From Dryomyza anilis (lineage: Eukaryota > Arthropoda > Insecta > Diptera > Dryomyzidae), in the NCBI GenBank assembly GCA_951804985.1, contig OX638133.1, positions 71,058,367 to 71,122,366 of the forward strand: 64,000 nt of DNA, given 5' to 3'. A program made the translations under genes and the position numbers. This document shows, in pieces, positions 47,122 through 60,420 of this stretch. The first letter of the stretch is position 1, and every line of letters begins with the position of its first letter. The notes under the pieces are model-generated. The model was given only the letters and a program-made list of their open reading frames with translations, searched no databases and had not been told where the DNA came from.

Positions 47122-47774
47122 TTAGGAGTCGTGTCCGGTATGGAAAAGTATATATATTCTTGATCAGCATCACTACCCGATTCCGTTTAGCCATGTCCGT
47201 CTGTCTGTCTGTCTGTCTGTCCGTCTTGCTGTCTTGCTGTCCGAATACAGAATAACTTGAGAAATACTGATCAGAATGCGATGAAATTTCGTCTCAATAT
47301 ATTTTAGCCAAAAGTAGGAACTGAGTTTGAAAATGAGCCAAATCGGTCAACGGACACGCCCACCTCCCATACAAGTCACTTTTATATAACTCTTTCGGAA
47401 CAAATAACTCGAAAAGTATTCAAGGTATAGTTATAAAATTTAAAACGTATTGTTAGAATTCACCTAAAAATATGTTGTCCAAAAATGGGCGTGATCCGCC
47501 CACTTTTTTTTTCATTATTTCCCGGGTTTTCATAGTGGAAATTTGATCCGTAAATTATTAAAATCAAATCTATGAAATATTAGCCTTTTAAAATTTTAAA
47601 TATAGGCGTGGTCCGCATTACATTTTTCAAATTTTTTTTTTTAGTTTTTTTTTTTAATTTATGGTATATGAATAATATTCTGAGGGTTAATATCCCCACC
47701 AAAGGTGTAGGGTATTCCATAGTCGGGCCCGACCGAACTTACCCATGTGACCTAACTTTCCCAACTCGTTTTTT
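47122..47774 (+). mobile_element. Dipteran repeat E, 5'-truncated young copy
   Basis: It starts inside the element at CTTAGGAGTCGTGTCCGG and runs to CCTAACTTTCCCAACTCG. It is nearly identical to 25491-26272 apart from scattered substitutions, a shorter (TCTG)n and an internal deletion near 47670. Confidence 0.85.
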
Positions 47775-47866
47775 ATTGAATATATTACACACATACAAAA
47801 TTTTTGAAAATTTAGTACGATTTCGTGAAATTTAACCATTTTTTGGAAAATGAATGCCTCAGAAAT

Positions 47867-48975
47867 GGGATCTGTACGAAATGTCGAAAAAAAAATGTCG
47901 ATACCTTAAAATGTCGAAATTATAAAAGCCTTAAAACGCCGAAACAATATTTGTCCGAATCACAAAATGTCGAAAAATATTTTAAAGCTAGAAAGTGTTT
48001 AAAACCTTTGAAACTATAAATACAAAAACATTTTTATATAGCATCAAAAAATGTCGAAAATTAAAATGTCGAAATATCAAAATGTTGAAATACAAATTTC
48101 AAATCCTATATGAGCAAGTCCACACCAAATCTCGTAGGATTTGCAACTCACTCTCTTCGATTTCAATGATATTTTGGCAACTGACAAAGGGTATCGGGAT
48201 CTGCATTCACCATTTTTTTTCCGACCACTATTTCCAAAGATATCACTTTTTCCACAGGTACAGTCCAAAGTTAAAAAATTGTCAATGATAACTTTTGTAT
48301 GGTGGTTTCTATTGAAATATCTCTTGATGCTAGAAACTTTGTTAAGGTTTCGTTTTAAAACTAATAAAACAATCTTTTGGAAAATTTCTTCTTAACATGA
48401 ACATATGACCAATGGTCGTTATCCTTGAACTTCTAATTGCATGTCCTTAAAAAAAAGTATTTAAAAAAAAATCGAAATTTTTGTTGATTTATTGTAAGTG
48501 TTGAAGCTAAATTCCAAGATGGTATTTTGAAGGCAGCATATTTGAAAATCTCCGCATGAATCCTAGAGTAGCTAAAAATCAGAATTCTTAACAAAGATTC
48601 TGATTTTCTCTACAACAGGACTCAGAATGATGGAGTCTACGTTGTTTTTTTAATATCTTTGTTCTTTTTTAATATATTTATCTTTGTGTTTTATTATATT
48701 TACTTGAAATATATATTTTTCGTTACGTTGCATTTTTTTTCGACATTTTCTATAATTTTTTCTGCAAAAAATGATTACGTCATATTAAATTTCGACATTT
48801 TTAGTTTTCGACATTTTGTTTTTCAACATTTTAGATTTCAACATTTTTTTTTCGACATTTTTGTTTTCGACATTTTTGTTTTCGACATTTTCAGGTTTCG
48901 GCATTTTTATTTTCATTTTTGTCTTCGGTATTTTTAGTTTCGATATTTTAAATTTCGACTTATCGTACCAGACCC
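47867..48975. mobile_element. Foldback-like element R with perfect 9-bp TSD
   Basis: Identical CTCAGAAAT lies at 47858-47866 and 48976-48984. Ends GGGATCTGTACGA and GGGTCTGGTACGA (right end inverted) correspond. The left arm (47867-48095) has about ten AATGTCGAAA-centred units. The right arm (about 48738-48975) is the inverse, with clear 15-bp units TTTTTGTTTTCGACA. The roughly 640-bp core (48100-48735) is more complex and carries overlapping frames of 84-97 codons with no recognised domain. FB-type by architecture. Confidence 0.9.
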
Positions 48976-48984
48976 CTCAGAAAT

Positions 48985-50889
48985 GTATTATAGCGATTTT
49001 TAAATCCTGTATAATATGTTTAAATTTCGTTGAAATGTTTGTACTTTAAAAAGAAAGATTTATTATTTTTGATATTTTTTAAAATAATTGGTTTCTTCTC
49101 ATTATATTTATTATATATTTTTATTTTATTTCAATGATTTATATACTTTTTTCAAATTGAAAAGTACCGCACAACTACAAAATCCAATTTTTGTTATATT
49201 TTATCAAAAATCAGCCATCAATTCTCACCGTGGCGCACTTCATCATGCGTGGGTGGCTATCATCAATAAGAACCTTATCAGCATTGCCCCCAGCTATAGC
49301 TTCTGACCATTATCCACACGCATTAACTCATCCCTTACTTACTGAAATATACTACTGACCAAACCACACACACTTCCGCAAAACCAGCAGCAACGATAAC
49401 AAAAAAAAACTTTTATTTAGTGCAATAAATCCTGCAAGGATTTTAAAGATGTATTTTGCAACATTTACCACAGCATAAATATAAATTTCACTTTGAAAAT
49501 GGTCATGGGTGAGCAGCAGCAGCACCTATAACCTGCACAAGAATAGAAAATAAAACAAAACACGTGCTGCGCATTACTCAGAAATGCCCAAATAAAATAC
49601 AGCATCATTTTCTATATGGCTCATATATGATATCTACCCAACTACTACAACCCCCACAGTTTAGTCACTTTAAGTGATATCGTGGTTTTTGAAAAGTGTC
49701 CTTTATCATTTTCTAATGTTTATTTGCTATATAAAATCAAATCAAAGTATTATTTGGCTACCTTTTGAGCATTTTGTATCATTACAGCCCTATTATCAGC
49801 ATTTTTCTCACCCTTCATTTCAATACCATATACGCCCTATAGTATGCTATACTATTTTATCAACTAAGTATCCTCATCATCATCTTCATCTGTAGACTGC
49901 AGCTTAACTCGAGTCTGTTTAATGACGCAGCATTGTTTTTGTCATGGTCCCTATTTAGACCCATAGCGTGACTATCTTTACTTTTTGTGCCTTCTGCCTT
50001 CTGCCTTTTGTATTTTTGTTTCGTTTTTTTGCTTTTCTAATCCACCATTTAAAGGCCTATAGAACTTACGCAATGCTCAGCAACGTATTAATACCTATTT
50101 TGTTTGTACCTTAAACAAATCCATAGAATGCGAGCGGAAAATAAAAAACAAATCGATATAGAGCAATTTATTTCACTTGTTTTTCGCTTTAGATAGCAAC
50201 CACTTAAGGACACTTTGAAACTTGTTTTTGTCTTAAAAAGCAGCTGGCCTATTTTAGGTCTTATATAATTTAGAAAAACTTTTTTTTTTATCAAATCCGA
50301 GACCTTTAAACAAGTTACTCTCAAATAGAATTGATATCTATTAGTATCGAATTATTTTGAATCGAAAATTCCATTTCAATTAAATTGAATATTTGAAAAG
50401 TTCCGAACAAGTATCGCCAGCCAACCAAAAGAAATCTTAACCTCAAGTTATAGGTATTCCTAATCTATAATTTTAAGAAAAACATAGAGATTTCGATAAA
50501 AATTACCCTTTTGTGAATGTTATAGATATCGCAAAACTGTTCGTTTTTCAATTAATTTATTTTATATAATAAAAAATTCGTATTGATTTAAAACAGTGAA
50601 ACTCAGTTCAATTTCAATCGAGTTATATAAAAATTAAATTTCTATTTAGTTTTATGGGCCATGTTCTGGTCGAATTCTGGCCGAATCAGTCGAATATATG
50701 TCGAATCGATCGAATCAGATCGTAAACAAACGATTTTGAATTAAATGGCATAATATAAAAAATTGTTTTTCAAACGAATTCAAATCATTCAATTCAAGCA
50801 AAGGCGTTTATAAATTTAAATGAGATTTAATAAATGAAAAATATTTGTTTGGAATTTTATATAAAATTCAATCGATATATAAATATAGT
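48985..50889. other. Intergenic; unique GC-richer stretch at 49190-50060
   Basis: The stretch includes CACCGTGGCGCAC, CACGTGCTGCGCATTAC and AGCAGCAGCAGCACC and has normal complexity, suggesting single-copy, possibly regulatory DNA. It has only short open frames (72-73 codons). The rest is AT-rich. Confidence 0.35.
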
Positions 50890-51049
50890 TTTAAAGTTGA
50901 AATACCAATTGATAGATTTACATGTTCTTATTATTTGGTAAAAATATTCATTGTTCAGAAATTTACAGATATATACAGATTTTTGTTAATGAATAATTGG
51001 CATTTCGAAAATGTAGTTGGTGACTTTTTGTTCTACAACGACGATATAG
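50890..51049 (+). repeat. MITE P-related single arm
   Basis: TTAAAGTTGAAATACC...GTTGGTGACTTTTTGTTC and TACAACGACGATATA match 15177-15337 in the same order. Confidence 0.65.
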
Positions 51050-51823
<774 letters not shown>

Positions 51824-52181
51824 TTCCAAGAAATATGTACGAACTATATCTCTGCAAGATAATGGTAAACCTTCTAGAATAAACACTCACATGAAAAGAA
51901 TGCTCACCTCCGTCGTTCGGATTTGACATTCAACTGTAGGTCCTATCATTTGACTACAAAAAGAACACAGACAGCTCAATCGGTGACAAAAAGGTCTGCA
52001 TAAGTTCTTCAGAGCAGTAATGTCAAGTGTAATTTTATAATTATAAAATTCAGTTAAAGTTCGATGAATTATTTCAACTTTTCTGCTTTCTATTCCAATT
52101 GGAAAACAAATTTGTTCATTATCGATATAGGAAAAATCGATTTTTCATTTTATATGAAAACTATTCGTATATTCGTTATTA

Positions 52182-52405
52182 CACTAAAAAAAAACTATAA
52201 AATCAATAGTTTTTTTATATTTAAATTAGTCAATATGATAAACTATTGTTTTAATAGGTAAATACCATTAAAAACTACAAAATACTATTAAACACTATTA
52301 AATTATATTTGTGTTTATTTGAAAATATTTATTTTTTGTATACTATTGAATTAATAAATGTAAATTGGTCAATAGACCAATTTTAATAGGATTTTTTTCG
52401 GAGTG
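52182..52405. mobile_element. TA-flanked MITE V, 224 bp
   Basis: CACTAAAAAAAAACTATA opens after TA. The inverted right end (CACTCCGAAAAAAATCCTA) closes before CATA. It belongs with S and T by its termini and AATAGTTTTTTTA words. Confidence 0.6.
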
Positions 52406-52662
52406 CATAATTTTGTTTGTATAAAATTTTATATATGAACTGGAAATATAAATGACAGTAATATTTTAAATGCGGAAATATTAAAATGTTTGTAAGTTTT
52501 AGTTTGGATTAAACACAAAATAAGAATTAAATATATTAAATTAGAAATGCTTAAATTGTTTAGAAGTTTTATAAAATAATCGATTGGTAAATTAACAGAA
52601 ACATTTGTATTTCTTAGTAATTTGCAATTCTTAGTATCTCATGTAACATTTTTGTATATGTA

Positions 52663-53527
52663 CATCCAGAAGAAAAACATGGTAAATTAGAATTAATAGG
52701 ATGCGTACCATAATAATAATAGTTTGGCGCTACAGTCCTGTATAGAACTTCGGCCGAGCTCTCTCACCATTTGAGCTGTGTGTGTTATATTTGTACTCAA
52801 ATTGGTGGGACCTACAGTTTATTGCCGAATCCGAATGGCGGGTGAGAGATTTTCATAGTAATGTTTTACTCTCGTAGGTTTGCCATTTAGTGCCGAGAGG
52901 TAGCATCGCATAGAAAAATGTTTTCTATGAAAAAGATGTTGGCAGTCGCTGGGAATCGAAACGCGGAACTTTCGGTTCGTAGTCGAACGCACCAGAGAAT
53001 TTTTCGCTCGTAGTACAAGGTACTAACGAGCTATCGACGCAAGGATGCATACCATTAGTTCAATAATATTCAAACTATTAATACAAATTTTATGAAGTAC
53101 ATTTTTAATTGCAATAAGCAAGACATATACATATTTAATGATACGTATTACTAATTTTATGGTATAGTCGAAGTACATTTTCTTAATAATTTATTAAAAC
53201 AAACATTGATTCAATAATTGTTTATAATATTTGAGTCAACATATATTTTTGTGTCCGTTGCCATAATATAAATTGGATGTATTATTTATTTGCTGTAATA
53301 AATATAATAAATATATATTTAGGTTTTTAATACCACGTTTAAAACAATAGTATTTATACTATTAAAATAATAATATTGAAATATTTAAATCAATGGTATC
53401 GAGTTTTTCGAAGACTATCAAATTAATTAGAAAACTTTTGACTTAATATGAAAAAACTATTAATAGATGAACCATAAAATCAATGGTTGTACCATTAAAT
53501 ACTTAATGGTATATTTTCTTTTGAGTG
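52663..53527. mobile_element. TA-flanked MITE S, 865 bp, containing a SINE
   Basis: The left CATCCAGAAGAAAAACATGG and the right end (CACTCAAAAGAAAATATACC inverted) are bounded by TA (52661-52662, 53528-53529). The right terminus is nearly identical to the left terminus of element T at 6582. Removing the SINE leaves an element of about 520 bp. Confidence 0.7.
52714..53041 (-). mobile_element. tRNA-derived SINE with 16-bp TSD
   Basis: Flanked by AGGATGCGTACCATAA (52698-52713) and AGGATGCATACCATTA (53042-53057), 14/16 identical. On the minus strand the head GCGTCGATAGCTCG sits at the right and an (ATT)n tail at the left, as expected for LINE-driven insertion. The head carries the duplicated ACTACGAGC / ACTACGAACC segment. 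Confidence 0.9.
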
Positions 53528-55456
53528 TAGTACACTCAGTATAGTACATATATATCTATAGATAATAGTTTGAAGTACTTTCAATACATATTGTACTGTT
53601 TTAAAGCGCACTAATTAGTTTCCATACATTATACTGTAAATGCTTTCAACATCAGAGCATCGACCTGCCTCTCTATTCATATAGTTTTTCTACTTCAACT
53701 AGTCGAGAAATATTTATTTTCTTGTTTCTCATAATTACTTTTTTACATATCCTCACTTTCTCAACTAAGAGATGTCGTTTTTTTTTATATAGAATCCTCT
53801 TTGTATCCTTAAGTGTTGTCTACTATTTTAAGTGTTGGATGTACAACATATTTCTAAATCTATGTGTGCCATTTACAGCCCTTTTTTTTACAGATTTCTT
53901 TTTAATTTTCTATACTTTTTCTTATTTTTTGTACCCTTTTTATTTTTTTTTTCATGCGATTTTTATTTATTTCACGTATCTTTTTTATTTTGTATTTCAT
54001 ACCTTCTTAATTCTCGTTCAATGTGCTCTCTTTGCGTAGGTGTTTTTTCTTCTTTCTTGAGTCTGCCTTATTTGACAGCATTTGTCTTTTGACTGTCAGC
54101 TCTTTTGTCAGTTGTCTGTTTCATAAATCGATTTTTATCTTGTGTATCTCGGAGATGGCGTCATATAGAATAGTAGTAGACGTTTTTCTTATATACTACT
54201 ATAGGGTTTTATTAGCACAGCTGATAGATGTTAAAATATAAAAGGTTTTCTTTACGTCTCTATGAGAATTATAGAGTTTTCGTAACAACAAAATTTAAGT
54301 TTTGAAATGTCATATTTGGTATTTCATATATTTTAATTTACTGACTTTTCGCATTTTTTTATACAACTGTTTTATGTATTATATCATTTTATATAGTTGT
54401 GCTTGATATTCCATTAAAATCGTAAATAATTTACGTCTTTTCTATTATATTCTCTACAATTTTGAAATGTTGATTTTTTTATTTTAGTCTATTCCAAACA
54501 TCTTCTATTATAAAATTAAAAAGCTATCAAAATTCCAAATATATTTGAAAACTTTTTGCTCTTTTACATAATATTTTTCCTCCTGTTCGTATTTTTCGTC
54601 TACACCATTTTCCATTGCTTTGAACTTTAAGTGCCGAAAAGAAAAATCTCCTCGTTCATCTCCTAAATGCAGATAATTTAAATGCAAATCACGAAATTTT
54701 CTTATCGCTTCAATAATTTGAGCATCGCACATACAACATACAGATAGAATATAGAAAGAACCTTCTCAAATATGATGTTCTGCCAGACTGTGAACGTCTT
54801 TCGTCCCATTGTCACAAATTCACGTAGTGCTGATGGGTTTTCTTTTATAAGATTTTTATTTTTTGGGGTTATATAAAAAAAAAATAATCTGAAAAAATTG
54901 GCAATTCGGTGAAAGAAATAATGTTGACTGTGTTATCATGCGCATGATTATCTATCTGTCTGTCTAGCTGTTCCGGAGTCTGGCGGAGAAAAATATTTAT
55001 TTATACGTGAGTTGTTATTTTTTTTTCAATGCTAGGAAATTTATCGAATTATAAATTTTTTTGCTATGGATTTTATGTAATTTTGAAACATTTAAACATT
55101 TATAAAATATATTTTCTTTAATTTATAAAAAAAAAGAACTATTCAAAACATAAAGGAACTAATACAAATAATTGCACTACTTAACACCATTTTCCAATGG
55201 TAATTCCATGCATAATACGTATATCATTTGAACAGGTTCCTTTTGTCTGTATAAATAGTTTTTTTTTATCACGAGACTTTTCAGACAATTTTTTGGAATA
55301 AAAACTTTATAGAAAATAAAAAACATTGTTTTCCAAAAAAGTTTTAAAACTATTTTTAATTAATATAAAATTAATGTCAGCATTCCGGATTATATTTATG
55401 ATTCTTGGATCTACACTAAAGAACAATTGATTTTTTAAAACCATTTTTCGATTATT
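53528..55456. other. AT/T-rich intergenic sequence
   Basis: T-rich 53720-54110 gives hydrophobic open frames (up to 105 codons) without ATG-to-stop plausibility or domains. No gene or repeat boundary was recognised. Confidence 0.45.
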
Positions 55457-56299
55457 CCCAGTATGCCATTCGTTTCGATATCGTTACGATATCAATGCGA
55501 GCAGATGGAGAAATCACACGATATCGGACATGTTCTCGTAACGATATCGAACGTCGAATTGGACCTACATGGTAGGTAGATATGGATGCTTTCTATCGGA
55601 TGTATCTAGGTAAACAGAAAAAATATTGAACGTAAATATATAAACTAAGATTAATTGATACAAATTAATTTAATATTTTAATATAATGAATTCGATAAAG
55701 CATTATTTTATAGTAAATTAAATCCTTTCACGGGTGGTATATATGCTAAAATATGCATGTGTAGCATATCAGCCGACAGTTTAAGAGGCACTACACAGTT
55801 TTACAGCCACACAGAGTTTGGAATTCACTACACAGTATTGCAGGTACTGTTGTACCGATCTTATTTTATATTGGTGTATTGCAACGCGTGCTTGAATATT
55901 CAGTTCGTCTTTTTTTCATCGAGTGTTTTAATTTCCTTTAATATGTGTTCAACTAATTTATTTGTTAATATAATTAAATATTTAATCTATACAATTAAAT
56001 GACGTATCGACGATGAAACAATTAAAAAAAATTGTGTTGATATATGTTGTTGCTATATTTACACATATATTTTTTTTTTCTGTATACGAGAATTTTTTGG
56101 AAATCGGAACGATATCAAAGAAAAAATTATCAAAGTTTGAGATTTCTTCGAAATTTATTGCGGTATCGATGCAATAAATGTTTTATGTTGTCCAAGAATG
56201 TGAATTTAAGATAAAATAAAAAGCATCGTACTTTTTTTATCGAAGTTAGTTCGAGAATGCTTCGAGGTATTGAAGATCGCCGAGACATAGTATTGTTGG
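55457..56299 (+). mobile_element. TIR element M, copy 2
   Basis: Starts CCCAGTATGCCATTCG, then GATATCGTTACGATATC and ATCGAACGTCGAATTGG. It ends ATTGCGGTATCGATGCAATAA...CGAGACATAGTATTGTTGG. It parallels copy 1 at both ends. Confidence 0.65.
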
Positions 56300-56466
56300 A
56301 AAGAATTGATAATGCTGCGTTTACCTTACACAAACAATCACTAGAATTTTAGAAGAGTCCTTTTAAATTTAGAACAATTTTTGTAAAGACTATTTTTAAT
56401 TTATTTGAATTTTTTGGTATTGTTAAATGATAAAGAAAATAATACATAATAATAGTCAAAACTGTA

Positions 56467-56839
56467 CAGAAAATAATAATTGACGTAAATATAGCAACCG
56501 ATATTAATTACATTCATTAATCCAGCAATGAAATTCAATAATTTTATGAATATTTACTGTTCTTCGTTAAATTAGCAATTCCGTTTGCTAATATAAATAT
56601 TTGTACGTCAATGCTGCGAATTAATTAGTCGGCACAGCTTCAGCATTTATATTTGCTAAAACTGCACTGACTAAATTATTTGCTGCATTGACGTACAATT
56701 ATTCATTTTAACGAACGCAATTGTTTATATAACAAAGAATTGCAAATGCTTTCATAAAATTAGTGAATTTCATTGCGGGATTGATTAACGAATGCAATTA
56801 ATATCGGTTGTTATATTTACGTCGATTATATTTTCTGTG
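56467..56839. mobile_element. Foldback MITE L, copy 1
   Basis: Arms of about 185 bp are inverted almost end to end (TTGACGTAAATATAGC...AACCGATATTAAT / ATTAATATCGGTTG...ATTTACGTCGAT), with TGTACGTCAATGC near the axis. It is flanked by TA on both sides and ends TTTTCTGTG. Confidence 0.85.
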
Positions 56840-56999
56840 TAACGATTAAAATTACTAATTTGCTGGAGTCTGTTTTACAGTACAAACAATTCTTATATTT
56901 AGAATTATTAAAAATGTGAATTATATTCAATTTACATGGTTTTATCTATGTCTAATCTCTGTAACTAAAAAATGCCTCATCATATCACAATGATTTGTC

Positions 57000-57800
57000 A
57001 AACGTTAATGATCACGATCAATACCGCTATTGGCAGCAGCATTGCGATCACCACCAGCATTGCCATCATCACCAGCATTACCATCACTACCATTATTTGT
57101 GTTTATATGTCTATCTGGCAGCACTTCGTGTAATCTTTGCCTTTAATCGCTTTTGCATGATGATCGTTGTGTTCTTATAGTCTCTGTCGTGGAACGTGTT
57201 TTATTTTTTAATTTTCTTTTAACGATCTTTTTTTAAATTTATTTTAATGTCTTTCACTCGATTCTGTCAATTAGTTTTTTTTTTGTTATTTTTTTTGTAT
57301 ATTTCTCGTGCTTTTAACACAAACTTATTGAAAATATTTGACAGTTAAATAGTAAATTTTCATTAGATTATTTGCTGTAAAGATTTTGGCTTGTCCCCTC
57401 GGAGACTTTTCTGCTTCAACTGGCTGCCTCGATAACAATACCAACCAACCACTGTAATAATTCTTTCACCCAAGTATTTCTTTTACCGTAACATTCTTTT
57501 GTGTATATTTAGCGCCTCACTGCGGTCTTCATGCAGCTGTGTTTATTGAAAGTTCTGTTTAATGCGCAAAAATTATGGAAATTGTTTTTCGATTATTTTG
57601 TTCGTCTTCATTTGTTGGACGGACGAACTCTGTTTTAAGTGGCTCTCAGTATGCGCTGCTGTTAACAATTTTGGTCGTGTTTGACTGGAGACAAAATACG
57701 GTATTTGGCATTTTTATTTTTTCGTATTACGTATCTTTTTATTTTGCTTTCTTCGTAAAAGCGTGTGAATTTTGCAAGTTAATCGTGTGAATTAATTTTT
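57000..57800. other. Unique mixed-composition region
   Basis: A CACCAGCATTACCATCACTA-type repeat patch lies at 57040-57095. After it is single-copy sequence with GTCTTCATGCAGCTG and TTGTTGGACGGACGAACTC. The longest frame is 71 codons. No gene was recognised. Confidence 0.35.
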
Positions 57801-57981
57801 TTTTTTGCTTTGACATATTTTTTGGTTATTAGAACCGCGTATGTATTGAACACATTTTGTTTGCAAGAACTAATAAATCGTGATTTTGGCAAATCGTTGA
57901 GTTCCATTAACCTCATTGACTAATGTAACAAATAATGTTATTTGCTATGTTGGAAAATTTGATTAACTATTTTAAACATAG

Positions 57982-58298
57982 CCCAGTCAGCCATGTCTTT
58001 CGAATAATTTCGAAAAAAAATTTCGATATACTTCGAAAAAATTTTTCGAATTACTTCGAAAAAAAATTTCGAGCTCGTTGCTTTCTCGATTCGAATTTTT
58101 AATATTGTTCGTACATTCAAATTATTTATCTAGATACGATATTTAAACATTTTTCAAATCGATATAGCAATATTTCGCATCGTATTTGATACTCAATATC
58201 GTTACTCGGTATCGTTACGAGAACGCGTCCGATATCGTATGATTTATACATCTTCTCGTATTGATCTCGTAACGATATCGAAACGAATAACATATGGG
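57982..58298 (-). mobile_element. TIR element M, short copy 3
   Basis: CCCAGTCAGCCATGTC at the left and the inverse of CCCATATGTTATTCGTTTCG at the right. The minus strand near the right end reads GATATCGTTACGAGATCAAT as in copies 1 and 2. The middle has TTTCGAA palindromic runs (58001-58070). Confidence 0.65.
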
Positions 58299-58350
58299 AT
58301 TGCACTACACAGCAAAATTAAAAAAATATTTTAAAAAATAATAATACTAT

Positions 58351-58655
58351 TTTTTTTACACCCAACTATAATGCTTTTGTATTTCTGTCCTCGAAGTTTA
58401 TCCAAAGAAATTTCCATTGCTGCCTCTTCGAAAAAGTGCATACTAATTTTGAAATATTCTTTTTACACCCAACTATAATGCTTTCGCATTTCTGTCCTCG
58501 AAGTTTATCCAAAGATATTTTCATTGCTGCCTCTTCGAAAATGTGCAGACTAATTTTGAAATATTCTTTCTACTCCCAACTATATTGCTTTCGCATTTAT
58601 GTCCTTGAAGTTTATCCAAAGGTATTTCCATTGCTGCCTCTTCCAATTTCCTTCT
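58351..58655 (+). repeat. 107-bp tandem repeat, three units
   Basis: ACACCCAACTATAATGCTTT at 58358 and 58465 and ACTCCCAACTATATTGCTTT at 58572. Each is followed by GTCCTCGAAGTTTATCCAAA and CATTGCTGCCTCTTC. 107 is not a multiple of 3, so the open frame at 58436-58660 is not a protein repeat. Confidence 0.9.
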
Positions 58656-58689
58656 TCTAATTTGAAATATTTACAACTCTTTGCTTTTA

Positions 58690-58918
58690 AATTTTTACCA
58701 ATTTTTTAAATGTCATTATTGTTTAAAAATTTTGTCAGTGCTTTTTCGAATTATCCTATCGAGTTCTCTTAAACTAGAGAATCAATTTAAAAATGTTGTG
58801 CGATTTATTTGCTGTATGTGTAATTATTTTCCATTGTATATAACATTAGATCATATTGGTTATATGAAACGCGAGATATTCCCAAAAATATGTGAAATCT
58901 CGAAATTTCGGTAAAAAC
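58690..58918 (+). repeat. Single arm of element J
   Basis: GAGTTCTCTTAAACTAGAGA, ATCAATTTAAAAATGTT, TATATAACATTAGATCATAT and AAACGCGAGATATT match the right arm of J (19865-19985) in order. Confidence 0.65.
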
Positions 58919-59911
58919 TTTATGGACTAATTTCTCGTAAACCAAACCATTGTACATTTTTTGAACGTCAATTTCAAAATTGACCGATCATTTTACAAAA
59001 TAGAAAATGAATCTTATTATTTTAAACATCCTTGAAATTTGTAAATTAGATTTTTCTTTAACTATATATATTTTTTTAAATATTCAATTAAAATGATCTT
59101 CTTTTTTCATAAAAGCTAATAATATTCTTTTAATAACACTTGGACGAAATACCTTTCAAGCGTATAGACATATTTTTCATCGTAAAACCATTTGAATTCA
59201 TTGTAATTTTAATTTATAAAAAACATATTTTTCACGAATTAAACTTTTTCAACATCACCATAAATGTAAAATTCCTCTAAACGAAGCGAATATTAATTAA
59301 TATGTTCCGTGTCGCATTTTTCCTGCGAAAAGTCCTTGAAAAGATTTTTTCTTTTCACTTTTTTTATTTTCATTGACCTTTCTATTTTTATAGTCTTTTA
59401 CACACACAAACAATTAAACATTTTTCTGAGTGTATATATACCATCTATCCCACATTGTGCATCTCTTTTTATATACTCTTTGTGTATATCCTTGCCATAT
59501 ATCCTTGCTCTGAATTGATTGTTTTCATGCAAAACTTTTACTTTGGTTTTGTGTGTGTTTTTTATTTTATTATTTTTATTGTTGGCTGCGTTGGTATTGA
59601 TTTATTTTATGGGGTTTCTACTATTTTTAATGCACTTTGTAAGGATTTTTATGCAATTATACGGAGCAGATATTTTGTAGAGTGTAATTATTGTAATTGC
59701 TGTGAATAGAAGAGTTGAAGGTTGTGATTTTTTTTTTTATTTTTAAAACTTTATACAAATTAAATTATGGTCAAGCATGGACAAAAGGGAAAGGATAATA
59801 ATAGGAGTAACTATGGGTGAGGCTATATAGTATTTACTGTAATATAATTCAGGGATTTTGTGTGTGTTTGTATGTAATGTTATCTTTAATCCCTATTTGA
59901 AATATACCCTA
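58919..59911. other. AT/T-rich intergenic sequence
   Basis: No feature recognised. Short frames are T-rich artefacts. Confidence 0.5.
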
Positions 59912-60275
59912 CATAATAAAAAAATAATCGTCGTAAATATAGCAACCGATATTAATTGCATGCATTAATCAGGCCAGCTTCATTGCTGGCTATTTTTATT
60001 CGTCGTTAAATCAGCAAATGCGTTTGCTAATATGAATATCATCAATGCAAAACATTAATGCAAAACATTAATTAGTCGGCCAGTTTCAGTAATTATATTT
60101 CTAAAACTGCGCTGACTAAATAATTTGCTACATTGACGTACATATTAGCAAACACAATTGCTGATTTAACTACTAATAGCTAATGTTTTCATTAAATTAC
60201 TAAATTCATTGCTGTACTGATTAATACATGTAATTAATATCGGTTGCTATATTTACGACGACTAATTTTTCTGTG
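59912..60275. mobile_element. Foldback MITE L, copy 2
   Basis: Same ends and inverted layout as copy 1 (ATCGTCGTAAATATAGC ... ATATTTACGACGAC), bounded by TA. It is slightly shorter, with a local AATGCAAAACATT duplication at 60045-60071. Confidence 0.85.
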
Positions 60276-60420
60276 TATTTGGGTTAAGATGATCATGACC
60301 AAATCAATCATGTAACTGGTCGGCTTAAAACAAGGTATATCGAAAATGATTCTTTCCTGATCATTACCTTATTTCAATTCTTATTGGGTATATTACTAAT
60401 TTTTATTTATTCAGTTGGTA

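Noticed and set aside
58436..58660. Repeat-containing protein in the 107-bp array
   Set aside because: The unit is not a multiple of three, so the reading frame changes between units.
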